Source of the DNA: Bombella pluederhausensis
GTDB lineage: Bacteria > Pseudomonadota > Alphaproteobacteria > Acetobacterales > Acetobacteraceae
Direction: 5' to 3'
DNA length: 64,000 bases
Assembly: GCF_026385525.1 (NCBI RefSeq)
Contig: NZ_JANIDY010000001.1
Coordinates: forward strand, 868,001 to 932,000
Part shown: piece by piece, positions 30,635 to 39,664 of the stretch
Layout: each line of letters begins with the position of its first letter
How positions within the stretch are numbered: position 1 is the first letter of the stretch
Program-made: the position numbers and the translations under genes
Notes under the pieces: model-generated
Databases searched by the model: none
What the model saw: the letters and a program-made list of their open reading frames with translations, nothing else
Told to the model about the DNA's origin: nothing

Positions 30635-30725
30635 CCCTACTGGTCCCCATTCAAGGAAGTGACCCATATTTTTCTTAGGGTCAAGCTTTATGTAATGCTT
30701 ATCCACGGCGCCCCTCCAGTCTTCA

Positions 30726-31982
30726 TCATGGGACGAGAATAAGGAGCAAGGCTTCCAGTACCGCTCCTACCACAAAACCGACCACAGTGCCATTAACACG
30801 GATATAAGCCAGGTCCTTCCCGATGCCGGACTCCAACCGGGATGACAGGCTCTCCGCATCCCAGCGTCCCACCACACGGGCAATCATTCCCGCTACATTC
30901 CGCTGCATCTGCGGCAGGGCCTGAAGAACAGCCTGACGAACCGCCTGATCTAACTGACTGGAGAGCTCCGTCTTATTTTCCAGCATCTCCACCAACTGCT
31001 GATAAGCCGTCTTCAGGGCTTGCATGTTCAGCCCATCATCACGCCGGCTATCATCTTCCACCATCTGGCACAGGCGCCGCCACAGCCCTCCGCTCCATTC
31101 TTTCACACTATCGTGAGAGAAAAAGGCTGCAATACTATCCATCAGATCATGGGCACTCTGCGGGTCTTCATCCAGATCACGGAGTTTTCTCCGTACCCAA
31201 CGGGTAAAACCGTGCCTGATTTCAGAATCCATCGGGTCCACCCGGCTTAGCTCCGCTTTTAGAGCCGTAAGCACCTGCGTAGCTACTGAGGTTCCAATCG
31301 CCCAACCGATTAGACGCCCTCCCTGCTCCCGTACCCGCCGCTCCACGAAATGATGGAGGTCCGCTTCCTTCGTACTGACCAGCTCCTTGAACTGAGCAAG
31401 AAAGAACGAAAAAACTTCCTGATGCACATCGCCATCTACCATGGCTCGCAGGCCCCTGATGACCAGCGCCGTGATGTCATCCCGTTTCATCAGGGTTGGA
31501 AACAGGCTGACCAGAAAGGAACTGCCCCGTCCATCACCCATCCGCTCCAGCATGGCAGGGGCCAGCCCCCGCAAATGCCGAAGCAAACGCTCCTCTGTTT
31601 CTTCCTTCTTAAGAAGGCAAGCCAGAGCGGCAGGCAGGTCAGTACGCTCCAGCAGTCGCAGCATTTCTTCTTCCGTCAGAAAATGCTCGACCATGAAACG
31701 CCCAAGCGCCTCCCCCAGCTGGGCCTTACGCTGTGGCAGGATAGCCGTATGTGGAATGGGTAAGCCCAGCGGATGCCGGAACAGGGCCGTAACGGCAAAC
31801 CAGTCTGCCACCCCTCCCACAACACCCGCCTGACTGCCCGCACGCAGCATTTCCAGCCAGATGGACGGACCAAAAAGCTTCTGCCAAAGGCTCAGCCGGC
31901 TAATGACTGCCAGCAGGGACGCCCCCACCAGCAGCAGAGTGGCCCAGAGAGAAACCCGATTTTTACGCGCTGGAACGGACAT
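30726..31982 (-). CDS. DUF445 domain membrane-associated protein
   Basis: This 418-residue protein has an N-terminal hydrophobic helix (about residues 10-30). The DUF445 signature GVVGGVADWFAVTALFRHPLGLPIPHTAI follows, seen here through its ADWFAVTALF anchor. Long helical regions come next, and a final hydrophobic segment (VVGFVVGAVLEALLLILV) sits at the C-terminus. The two-anchor layout suggests inner-membrane association with a large cytoplasmic helical body. The function of DUF445 proteins is unknown. ATG 31982 (MSVPARK) is preferred over a slightly longer frame. It is divergent from ppc across a 226-base gap. Confidence 0.88.
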   Translation of the reverse strand: MSVPARKNRVSLWATLLLVGASLLAVISRLSLWQKLFGPSIWLEMLRAGSQAGVVGGVADWFAVTALFRHPLGLPIPHTAILPQRKAQLGEALGRFMVEHFLTEEEMLRLLERTDLPAALACLLKKEETEERLLRHLRGLAPAMLERMGDGRGSSFLVSLFPTLMKRDDITALVIRGLRAMVDGDVHQEVFSFFLAQFKELVSTKEADLHHFVERRVREQGGRLIGWAIGTSVATQVLTALKAELSRVDPMDSEIRHGFTRWVRRKLRDLDEDPQSAHDLMDSIAAFFSHDSVKEWSGGLWRRLCQMVEDDSRRDDGLNMQALKTAYQQLVEMLENKTELSSQLDQAVRQAVLQALPQMQRNVAGMIARVVGRWDAESLSSRLESGIGKDLAYIRVNGTVVGFVVGAVLEALLLILVP

Positions 31983-32208
31983 AATAACGGACTGACTCCT
32001 CAACACCGTCTTGCACGGGGCTGAGCACAGTCCCCGTCATTTCAAGAAAATACCAGCAGAACACAGGCAAAACAGACGGAAAACACTTCTTAACAACACT
32101 TGGCGCATTACCATAATTAAGCCTATACAGGAACGACCGTGCCGGTGCAGTGAGCCACTGCTCTCCTCCCGGCTGACATGAGATCAAGACCAAGCGAGAC
32201 TGTTCCCC

Positions 32209-35001
32209 ATGCCAGATTGCGCCTCCCAGACTGACGCATCGCCTGCCGAACTGATTGAATCCTGCGCCACAACACTGAAGCGCACACCACATGAGCTTTC
32301 CAGCCTGATCATTTCCATTGCGGAAAAAACAGGGCAGGAAAATGGGCTGGAAACAATCGGTCAGGCCATCCGTCTGTTGCGGGACCGCAACTTTGTAACC
32401 CGTGCCGATGCCCTGCGCCGCTATATCGGGCTGGAACGTGATGGTGCGGAGTGCCCACCAGAGCCACGCCTCCGTAAAGTAGCCGAACAGCTTGTTGCCC
32501 AAGCACGGACACCGGAAGACCTTGCCTCTACCGGCTTTGCGGCGGTCTTCACCGCTCACCCGACCTTTGCACTGGCCAATGACGTTTACGAACTTCTGGC
32601 CCGCCGTGCAGAAGACCCCGCCTGCCCGGTGCCGTCCCTGCCAAGCCATCGCCGTCAGGCTCCCCCCACGCTGGATGAAGAACAGTCTCTTGCTCTTGCC
32701 GCTATCACCCGTGGGCGTGATGCGCTGGACAAGCTGGCAGCAGAAATCTTTCAGGCCGCCCGCCGCCGCTGGCCCGATACCGAAGAACTGACCCCGGCCC
32801 CTGTTCGCCTCGCAAGCTGGGTCGGGTTCGATACGGATGGCCGTAACGATATTGGCTGGTGGGATACCATCCGTATTCGTCTGGGCCTCAAAATCGCCCA
32901 GCTGGAACGCCTGCTCGAAGGGCTGGACAAGATCGGCCTGAAAGAATCTGCCCTCGGCAAGCGGGTTGAGTCCGCCCTGCATGCCACGCAGAAACAGCGT
33001 GATGCCTGCCCCCGCTCCGTCCCCGGCCAGACCATGCAGCCGGAAGACATTGCCCGTTTCTCCCATATTCTCATTGATCTGCGGGAAACAGCTCTCCTCA
33101 GTGCCGAAGACCTGCTTCCCCTGTTCCGGGATGAGGCGGCAAAACTGGATAACGCCACAGCCCAGCAACTGGACGTCATCCGCACAGGTTTCCTGAATCA
33201 CGGGCTGGGACTGTCCCACATCCATACCCGCCTCAATGCGGCACAGATTTACAACGTGGCCCGCACACGACTGGGCCTGACCGATGACCCAACCCTGCCG
33301 TTCCATCGCCGGGCATTGCTCTCCCATATTGATGCCGCCATGGATAATCTGAAGCCACTGGCCATTGATTTCGGGGCGTTGCTGGTAGAGCCCAGTGCGG
33401 CATCACGCCTGATGATGACCATGGCGCAGATCCTCAAGCATGTTGATTCTGGGTCACCCATTCGCTTCCTGATCGCCGAAACAGAAAGTGGCTATACGCT
33501 GCTTGCTACGCTCTGGCTGGCCCGCCTGTTTGGAATCCGGGACGACCAGATCGAAATCTCCCCACTCTTTGAAACAGAAACAGCCTTGGAGAACGGGGAA
33601 GAAATTCTGGAAGAAGCCTTCCGTTCTCCCCACTGGCGAGCTTATCTCCGGGCTAATGGCCGTCTCTCGCTTCAGTTCGGCTATTCGGATTCCGGGCGTT
33701 ATGTCGGCCAGCTGGCCGCTGGGCCTATGGTCGAACGGCTGCGCCTGCGTACGCTGGAGCTGATGAAAGAGCATGGGCTGGACGATATCGCCCTGACCAT
33801 GTTCGATACACATGGTGAAAGCATCGGTCGTGGTGCCCATCCTTTCAGCCTGAAAGAACGTCTGGAATATTTCTCTCCGGCCAATACACGCCATGCCCTG
33901 CATGAGGCAGGCATTACAAGCCGAGTTGAAGCGGCTTTCCAAGGGGGAGATGGCTACCTCTCTTTCGGAACGGACAAGCTTGCTTCCTCCACCATTGCTA
34001 CACTGGCCGAGTTCGTAGCCTCACAGGGGGAACCCATTGCGAAAGACAAGCTGAATGACCCGCTTTTCAGCAAGCCTGATTTCGCCATGGATTTCTTCTC
34101 CACCATTGCCTTGAAAATGGGCGATCTGGTGAATGACCCCGGCTATACTGCTCTGCTAAGTGCCTTCGGCCCTGCGTTGGTGGACAAAACTGGCTCTCGT
34201 CCCTCTGCCCGCCAGTCCGATACGGCTCGGGTGACACGCATCACCCATCCCAGCCAGATACGGGCCATCCCTAATAATGCTATCCTCCAGCAGCTGGGCT
34301 GGTGGGCCAATGTTCTGCATGGTCTCGGTGGGGCAGCCCGCCGCCATACGGAACAGTTTGAACAGCTTCGCCATAGCTCACCCCGCTTCCGCCAGCTGAT
34401 GGATTTTGCCTCTCAGGCCCTGAAACATTCAGACCTTGATGTGCTGCGGGCCACCATCCATCAGCTGGACCCCGGCACATGGCTGAACCGTGCAGCAGAC
34501 TGCGACAATGCTGATGAGCGGGTTCACTTCCTCAATATCGCCCGTGATCTGGAGGAGCTGGAATTTTGGAAAAGTGTCCCGGCTCTGTTCCGCCGTATCC
34601 AGCGGGAAGACATCGCCCTGCGTTCTGCGTGGCCGGAAGCGCCCCGCATGGATGTGGATGAAAAACTGCTGCATGTCATCCGCTTTGCCCTGATGGATCG
34701 TATCTGGACACTGGGAACACACATTCCCTATTTCGGCCCTCGTGGCGGCCTGACACGAGAAGCCATCACAACGCTCATTCTCTGCCTTGACGTCCCACGG
34801 GCACTACGCCTTCTGGATGATCTGTTCCCCATCACTGCCCCCAGCATTGCTGATCTTGATTTCGGGGAACCCGGCGGGGCCGGTGTAGCACAGGGCTTTG
34901 CCCGTGAGCATCGGGAAATCTTCCAGCCACTGCGAGACGCTTTCGACCTCCTTCGGGAAGTCGGCGTGGCCATCATGCACGCCAATCACTGCTTCGGCTG
35001 A
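32209..35001 (+). CDS. ppc: Phosphoenolpyruvate carboxylase homologue with divergent active-site motifs
   Basis: This 930-residue protein has PEPC length and layout and would make oxaloacetate from PEP and bicarbonate for anaplerosis. The catalytic His motif VFTAHPT is intact (about residue 116). Other normally near-invariant motifs differ. The GGDRDGNP position reads GFDTDGRND (about residue 206). The GYSDSxKDxG position reads GYSDSGRYVG (about residue 490). The glycine loop reads THGESIGRGAHP (about residue 534). The usual C-terminal RNTG is replaced by HANHCFG. GSRP (about residue 662) is kept. It is either a functional divergent subfamily or an altered enzyme. It is divergent from the DUF445 gene and convergent with the monooxygenase gene. 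Confidence 0.82.
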   Translation: MPDCASQTDASPAELIESCATTLKRTPHELSSLIISIAEKTGQENGLETIGQAIRLLRDRNFVTRADALRRYIGLERDGAECPPEPRLRKVAEQLVAQARTPEDLASTGFAAVFTAHPTFALANDVYELLARRAEDPACPVPSLPSHRRQAPPTLDEEQSLALAAITRGRDALDKLAAEIFQAARRRWPDTEELTPAPVRLASWVGFDTDGRNDIGWWDTIRIRLGLKIAQLERLLEGLDKIGLKESALGKRVESALHATQKQRDACPRSVPGQTMQPEDIARFSHILIDLRETALLSAEDLLPLFRDEAAKLDNATAQQLDVIRTGFLNHGLGLSHIHTRLNAAQIYNVARTRLGLTDDPTLPFHRRALLSHIDAAMDNLKPLAIDFGALLVEPSAASRLMMTMAQILKHVDSGSPIRFLIAETESGYTLLATLWLARLFGIRDDQIEISPLFETETALENGEEILEEAFRSPHWRAYLRANGRLSLQFGYSDSGRYVGQLAAGPMVERLRLRTLELMKEHGLDDIALTMFDTHGESIGRGAHPFSLKERLEYFSPANTRHALHEAGITSRVEAAFQGGDGYLSFGTDKLASSTIATLAEFVASQGEPIAKDKLNDPLFSKPDFAMDFFSTIALKMGDLVNDPGYTALLSAFGPALVDKTGSRPSARQSDTARVTRITHPSQIRAIPNNAILQQLGWWANVLHGLGGAARRHTEQFEQLRHSSPRFRQLMDFASQALKHSDLDVLRATIHQLDPGTWLNRAADCDNADERVHFLNIARDLEELEFWKSVPALFRRIQREDIALRSAWPEAPRMDVDEKLLHVIRFALMDRIWTLGTHIPYFGPRGGLTREAITTLILCLDVPRALRLLDDLFPITAPSIADLDFGEPGGAGVAQGFAREHREIFQPLRDAFDLLREVGVAIMHANHCFG

Positions 35002-35028
35002 TGTAACTACGTCAGAATAACAGACCTA

Positions 35029-35067
35029 CAAAAAGGGCCTCTTTCTCTCCCGGAAAGAGGCCCTTTT
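35029..35067. terminator. Bidirectional terminator after ppc
   Basis: AAAAGGGCCTCTTT and AAAGAGGCCCTTTT pair over 14 bp around a nine-base loop. A and T runs sit at the outer ends, serving both the ppc gene and the convergent monooxygenase gene. Confidence 0.85.
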
Positions 35068-35087
35068 CACATCTGATTCATTAGAGC

Positions 35088-35378
35088 TCAGAGTTCCCTA
35101 CACCAAATATTTTCAATCCTGCCGCCAAGGGCCTCAATGGCCTTAAAACTGGCCTGAACATGCTCCGAGGCCAGATGCGCCTGAAGGCTGGCTTCATCCG
35201 CCCATTCCTCATTAAGCGTGAAGACACCTTCTGTCTCTTTGTCCTCATACGCCACAAAGCGAAGGCAGCCCTCATCCTGCCGTGACCTCTGCACAATCTT
35301 TCTGAAAAGGTCTCTCGCTTGATTATGATGGGCTACCGGGAAACGGATAATCGCCGTCACACAGTCTTTATTGTTCAT
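35088..35378 (-). CDS. Antibiotic-biosynthesis-monooxygenase (ABM) fold protein
   Basis: This 96-residue single-domain protein has the dimeric ferredoxin-like ABM fold pattern: VTAIIRFPVAHHNQARDLFRKI, then CLRFVAYEDKET, FTLNEEWADEASLQAHLASEHV. Members include quinol monooxygenase YgiN and heme-degrading proteins. The substrate here is unknown. ATG 35378 begins MNNKDCV; a longer frame would overlap the CLC gene. It starts only five bases after the CLC gene stop, so it probably lies in the same transcript and under the same fluoride riboswitch. Confidence 0.78.
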   Translation of the reverse strand: MNNKDCVTAIIRFPVAHHNQARDLFRKIVQRSRQDEGCLRFVAYEDKETEGVFTLNEEWADEASLQAHLASEHVQASFKAIEALGGRIENIWCREL

Positions 35379-35382
35379 GTCC

Positions 35383-36723
35383 TCAAACCTTTGGCTCTTC
35401 TTTCCAGATACCTTCCCTCGTGCGGCGCAGAGCGATCCCCGGCACGAAATCAGGCCGCCAAATCTTGGGTACGCCGACCTTCTGGGACAGATAGATACCC
35501 GTATGGCCGGAACAGAGATAGGCGATGAAACAGCCTGTCGCATAATAGACGATATTCGTCCCCCCAAAGAGTTCCACCCCCATAACCGTACAGGCCAGCG
35601 GCGTATTCACGGCACCACCGAACACGGCCACCATGCCCACACCCGCCAGAAGATCACCAGGCACACCCAACACAGGCGCAAGAGCGTTCCCCAGCCCTGC
35701 CCCAACAAAGAACAGAGGCGTGACTTCACCCCCTTTATACCCTGTGGCAAGAGCAATGACGGTGAAGACCAGCTTCAGCAGCCAGCTCCAGTCATAATGG
35801 GCCGTACTGAAGAAATTGACGATGGAGGCCCCTCCTGCTTCCGGAGCCATGACACCCAACCCCAGATAATCCCGTGTTCCCAGAAGCCAGACCAGCAGAA
35901 TGGTCGCCACGCCACCAATGGCAGGCTGCAACCACGGTGTCGGGCAGATTTTCTTGATGATGGGGCTGAGCCTGTACACACCTTCCGCAAAAGCACGGCT
36001 GGCAAAGCCAAAGGCTACGGCAGCAATGGCAACCTTCACCCACAATACGGCATCAACATGAAACGGTACCTGCCCCGGTGCTGCAAGCCCCTTGAAGGTA
36101 ACAGGATAGACAGCGTGATGAATCCCCCACTGATGGCATGTCCAGTCTGCAATGATGGACGTCACCGCCACAGGGAGCAAAGCTGAATAATCCAATGCAC
36201 CAAGGGTCAAAACTTCCAGCCCAAAGACAGCCCCCGTAATGGGCGTGCCATACACGGCCCCCAGACCGGACGCCACACCGGCCGTTAGAAGGATACTCGT
36301 GCTGCGTTTATCCAACCGGAACCATGTAGCAAAACTGCTGGCAAGACTGCCCCCCATCTGTACGGCAGTTCCTTCTCGCCCCACGGACGCCCCAAAAAGA
36401 TGACTAACAACCGTCCCGATAAAGACCAGCGGCGCCATACGCAGGGGAACCCCTTCTGATGGCTTATGGATCTCATCAATAATCAAGTTATTGCCACCAC
36501 CAGCACGGCCGCCCCACCAATAATAGGACAGGGCCACAGCCACACCAGCAAAGGGCAACCCATACAGAATGGCCGGATGAACAAAACGATAATGCGTCAC
36601 CCACTCCAACATCCAGAGGAACAAGGCGCAAGAACTACCTACGACCACGGCCAGAGGCACAAGCAGGCCCAGCCAGCGCAGAAGATTCAACAAAAAAGAG
36701 ACGATTTCTTTAAAAGGCGGCAT
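35383..36723 (-). CDS. CLC-family channel/antiporter, probable fluoride exporter (CLC-F/EriC-F type)
   Basis: This 446-residue protein has the many-helix CLC membrane architecture. The filter motifs differ from chloride CLCs: GNNLI in place of GSGIP (about residues 77-81), GREGT in place of GREGP (about residues 115-119), and GYKGGEVTP in place of GIFAP near the last third. From memory these alternatives mark the fluoride-exporting CLC-F branch. A fluoride riboswitch directly upstream supports export of fluoride by F-/H+ antiport across the inner membrane. ATG 36723 (MPPFKE) has a Shine-Dalgarno (GAGGGAG) at the right distance; the frame also permits starts at 36750 and 36768, within the leader. 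Confidence 0.86.
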   Translation of the reverse strand: MPPFKEIVSFLLNLLRWLGLLVPLAVVVGSSCALFLWMLEWVTHYRFVHPAILYGLPFAGVAVALSYYWWGGRAGGGNNLIIDEIHKPSEGVPLRMAPLVFIGTVVSHLFGASVGREGTAVQMGGSLASSFATWFRLDKRSTSILLTAGVASGLGAVYGTPITGAVFGLEVLTLGALDYSALLPVAVTSIIADWTCHQWGIHHAVYPVTFKGLAAPGQVPFHVDAVLWVKVAIAAVAFGFASRAFAEGVYRLSPIIKKICPTPWLQPAIGGVATILLVWLLGTRDYLGLGVMAPEAGGASIVNFFSTAHYDWSWLLKLVFTVIALATGYKGGEVTPLFFVGAGLGNALAPVLGVPGDLLAGVGMVAVFGGAVNTPLACTVMGVELFGGTNIVYYATGCFIAYLCSGHTGIYLSQKVGVPKIWRPDFVPGIALRRTREGIWKEEPKV

Positions 36724-36772
36724 GACAGACTCCCTCACCAGTCCCTCCATATACGCTATGGAAGGCATTATT

Positions 36773-36846
36773 GGCAGGAATCATCAGCCTTTCCCGATGA
36801 ACCGGGTGGCGGTTCGGCCATTCTGGCCCGGTGGTAATCCATCACC
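36773..36846 (-). promoter_or_regulatory. Fluoride riboswitch (crcB motif) upstream of the CLC gene
   Basis: On the minus strand the leader reads GGTGATGGATTACCACC, then a GC-rich arm with a GAACCGCC segment, then GGCTGATGATTCCTGCC. This combination of a 5' GGTGATGG...CCACC stem with a 3' CTGATG-N-TCCTGCC is the conserved core of the fluoride-sensing crcB motif. A hairpin (CCTTCCATA / TATGGAGGG, about 36745-36768) follows and may be the expression platform. It ends about 50 bases before the preferred start codon. A TTGACA element lies at 36879-36884 but I see no good -10 at standard spacing. Confidence 0.88.
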
Positions 36847-36892
36847 TTTTTTCAAGGAAACACCATCATACGACCGTCTGTCAATACAGGCG

Positions 36893-36929
36893 TAAAAGAA
36901 AACCCTCCGCCAGAAACCTGACGGAGGGC
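36893..36929 (-). terminator. Rho-independent terminator of fusA
   Basis: CCCTCCG and CGGAGGG pair around a 12-base spacer. On the minus strand the stem is followed by TTTTCTTTT. It lies 32 bases past the fusA stop. Confidence 0.82.
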
Positions 36930-36960
36930 CTTCCTGAAAGAACAATCGCTAAAGAGCGTA

Positions 36961-39072
36961 TCAGGCGCGCTCTGCGATGATCTCATCCTGCACGTTGCGC
37001 GGCACAGGCTCGTAATGGTGGAACTGCATGGTGAAGGATGCACGACCCTTCGTGGCAGAACGCAGATGGGAAATGTAACCAAACATTTCCTTCAGCGGCA
37101 CCTGAGAGCGGATCAGAACGGTGGAGCCGGATGTCTCCTGGTTCTGAATGATACCACGGCGGCGGTTCAGGTCACCCACCACGTCACCAACGTGATCGTT
37201 CGGTGTGGTGATCTCCACATCCATGATCGGCTCCAGAATGACCGGACCGGCCTTCTTCATACCTTCACGGAAGCAGGCCTTGGCAGCAATTTCGAAGGCC
37301 AGAGCGGAGGAGTCAACGTCGTGGTACTTACCGTCTTCCAGAGTGAACTTGAAGCCCACCGTATCGAAGCCAGCCAGCACGCCCGTCGTGGACTGCATAC
37401 GCACGCCCTTTTCGACAGCCGGGATATATTCCTTCGGCACGGCACCACCAACGATCTTGTTCTCGAACAGGATCTCCTCGGCACCCTTCTCTGTCAGCGG
37501 CTCGAAGGTGATCTTCACCTCAGCGAACTGACCGGAACCACCGGACTGCTTCTTGTGGGTGTAGGTCTCGGTGTGGGACTGAGTGATCGTCTCACGATAA
37601 GCAACCTGCGGAGCACCGATGTTTGCATCAACGCCATACTCACGGCGCAGACGGTCCACGATGATGTCCAGATGCAGCTCACCCATACCGGAAAGAATGG
37701 TCTGACCCGTTTCCTGATCTGTCCGCAGGTGCAGGGACGGATCTTCAGCTGTCAGCTTCTGGAGAGCCAGAGTCATCTTCTCGACAGCATCCTTGGTCTT
37801 CGGCTCGACAGAGATGTCAATCACCGGAACCGGGAACTGCATACGCTCCAGAACAACCGGATCAGCAGCATCGGCCAGCGTATCACCTGTCACGGTGTCT
37901 TTCAGACCAACGAAGGCAGCAATGTCACCAGCACCGACAGACTTCACTTCCTGACGCTTGTCAGCGTGCATCTGGAACATGCGGCCAACGCGTTCCTTCG
38001 TGCCCTTGGTGGTGTTCAGCACGGTATCACCCGTGTTCAGCACGCCACGATAGACACGGACGAAGGTCAGTGTACCGTACTTGTCGGAGATAATCTTAAA
38101 GGCCAGACCAGCAAACTTGCCTTCCGGGTCAACCGGGATGATCGGCAGGAAGCTCTCATCAACTTCCTTGTCTTCCGGCGGAGCAATGCGGATGCCCTCA
38201 ACCTCATCCGGAGCCGGGAGGTAGTCGATCACGGCATCCAGCAGCGGCTGCACACCCTTGTTCTTAAAGGCCGTACCGCACAGCACAGGGCGGAACTCAC
38301 CGGAGATCGTACCCTTCTTGATGCAGCGCTTCAGGGTGGCAACATCCACTTCACCCTTGTCGAAGTACTCCTCCATAGCGTTGGTATCAACGCTCAGAGC
38401 CGTGTCGAGCAGGTTCTGACGTGCTTCTTCAGCACGCTCCTTCATGTCAGCCGGAATTTCCTCATAGTGGAACTTAGCGCCCAGCTCACCGCCTTCCCAG
38501 ACGATGGCACGCATTTCCACCAGGTCAACAACGCCAACCATGTTTTCTTCAGTACCGATCGGCAGCTGAAGCGGAATGGCCACGATGTCCAGCTTCTCCT
38601 TCAGGGTGCTGAAGGCGTAATCGAAGTCGGCACCGGTACGGTCCAGCTTGTTGATGAAGATGATGCGGGGCACGTTGTAGCGGTCAGCCAGACGCCAGTT
38701 GGTCTCGGACTGCGGCTGCACACCGGCCACACCTTCGATCACGAAGATGGCGCCATCGAGCACACGGAGAGAACGGTTCACTTCGATGTTGAAGTCGATG
38801 TGACCAGGTGTATCGATGATGTTGATGCGATGACCTTCCCACTCACAGGTCACAGCAGCAGAGGTGATGGTGATGCCACGCTCACGCTCCTGCTCCATAT
38901 AGTCGGTTGTGGTGTTCCCGTCATGCACTTCACCGATACGGTGGGACATACCAGTGTAGTAGAGCATACGCTCTGTTGTTGTCGTCTTACCGGCGTCAAT
39001 ATGCGCGGTAATACCGATGTTGCGAATCTTTGAGAGAGCGGACTTCGCGCCCTGGACGCTGTCGTCGGTCAC
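36961..39072 (-). CDS. fusA: Elongation factor G
   Basis: This 703-residue translational GTPase moves the ribosome along mRNA after each peptide bond. G-domain motifs are [13 protein letters not shown] (G1), RGITITSAA (G2), DTPGH (G3) and NKLDRTGAD (G4). Domains II-V follow with normal lengths. ATG 39072 is preceded by GGAGG. Here fusA is not beside rpsL/rpsG/tuf but 152 bases downstream of rpmB. The leader contains two hairpins, GGTGCC/GGCACC at 39098-39122 and GCTCATCCC/GGGATGAGC at 39188-39210. Confidence 0.97.
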   Translation of the reverse strand: MTDDSVQGAKSALSKIRNIGITAHIDAGKTTTTERMLYYTGMSHRIGEVHDGNTTTDYMEQERERGITITSAAVTCEWEGHRINIIDTPGHIDFNIEVNRSLRVLDGAIFVIEGVAGVQPQSETNWRLADRYNVPRIIFINKLDRTGADFDYAFSTLKEKLDIVAIPLQLPIGTEENMVGVVDLVEMRAIVWEGGELGAKFHYEEIPADMKERAEEARQNLLDTALSVDTNAMEEYFDKGEVDVATLKRCIKKGTISGEFRPVLCGTAFKNKGVQPLLDAVIDYLPAPDEVEGIRIAPPEDKEVDESFLPIIPVDPEGKFAGLAFKIISDKYGTLTFVRVYRGVLNTGDTVLNTTKGTKERVGRMFQMHADKRQEVKSVGAGDIAAFVGLKDTVTGDTLADAADPVVLERMQFPVPVIDISVEPKTKDAVEKMTLALQKLTAEDPSLHLRTDQETGQTILSGMGELHLDIIVDRLRREYGVDANIGAPQVAYRETITQSHTETYTHKKQSGGSGQFAEVKITFEPLTEKGAEEILFENKIVGGAVPKEYIPAVEKGVRMQSTTGVLAGFDTVGFKFTLEDGKYHDVDSSALAFEIAAKACFREGMKKAGPVILEPIMDVEITTPNDHVGDVVGDLNRRRGIIQNQETSGSTVLIRSQVPLKEMFGYISHLRSATKGRASFTMQFHHYEPVPRNVQDEIIAERA

Positions 39073-39187
39073 GGGAAACCTCCAAAATGCAAGGAAAGGT
39101 GCCCCGGCTGTACCAAGGCACCCTCATCAGACCCTGTTATGAATACTGGAAAACAGCCCTCTCCGGCAGAGCCAGCCCGGAGCAGCC

Positions 39188-39210
39188 GCTCATCCCTCAA
39201 GGGGATGAGC
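39188..39210. other. Perfect hairpin in the rpmB-fusA gap
   Basis: GCTCATCCC and GGGATGAGC form a 9-bp stem with a five-base loop just after the rpmB stop. There is no U-tract, so it may be a weak terminator, a processing site or an mRNA 3'-end stem. Confidence 0.45.
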
Positions 39211-39224
39211 TTCCAGAGCCCTGA

Positions 39225-39530
39225 TCAGGCAGCTGGCTGGGCAGCCTTACGCTCCTGAACGCGCAGGATACGGCGCTTGATGACCAGAGCTTCCGGTGTC
39301 AGCTTCCGGTTCGGCGTACCCAGCAGGAAGGAATCAAGCCCGCCATTGTGCTCAACCGTACGGATACCCTTGGCAGAAAGGCGCATACGCACCGGAGCTT
39401 CCAGAATATCGGAAAGGAGTGTGGCTTCCTGCAGGTTCGGCAGGAAACGGCGACGGGACTTGTTGTTGGCGTGGCTGACGTTATTGCCCGTCAGTACCCC
39501 TTTGCCCGTGACATGGCAACGGCGAGACAT
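39225..39530 (-). CDS. rpmB: 50S ribosomal protein L28
   Basis: This 101-residue ribosomal protein starts [11 protein letters not shown], contains [16 protein letters not shown] and [13 protein letters not shown], the L28 signature, and ends with an alphaproteobacterial C-terminal extension (RKAAQPAA). ATG 39530 is preferred; a longer frame reaching 39722 has no homology. Confidence 0.96.
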   Translation of the reverse strand: MSRRCHVTGKGVLTGNNVSHANNKSRRRFLPNLQEATLLSDILEAPVRMRLSAKGIRTVEHNGGLDSFLLGTPNRKLTPEALVIKRRILRVQERKAAQPAA

Positions 39531-39664
39531 AGAACTTCCTCGATACTGTGATACGCAGAGCCGCATAAGCAGCCCGGCATGTTCCGTAAATAAGGCGGGC
39601 TTATGACTTACTGACGCTGATACGTCAAGTCTTTCCTGCCTTTCATACCGACAGAAGCAGCCCG

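Noticed and set aside
31963-33327. 454-codon minus-strand frame across the ppc start
   Set aside because: It overlaps the real ppc coding sequence and the divergent promoter region; no motif supports it.
37015-39033. 672-codon open frame antisense to fusA
   Set aside because: EF-G is unambiguous on the other strand; the antisense product is low-quality His/Leu-rich sequence without motifs.
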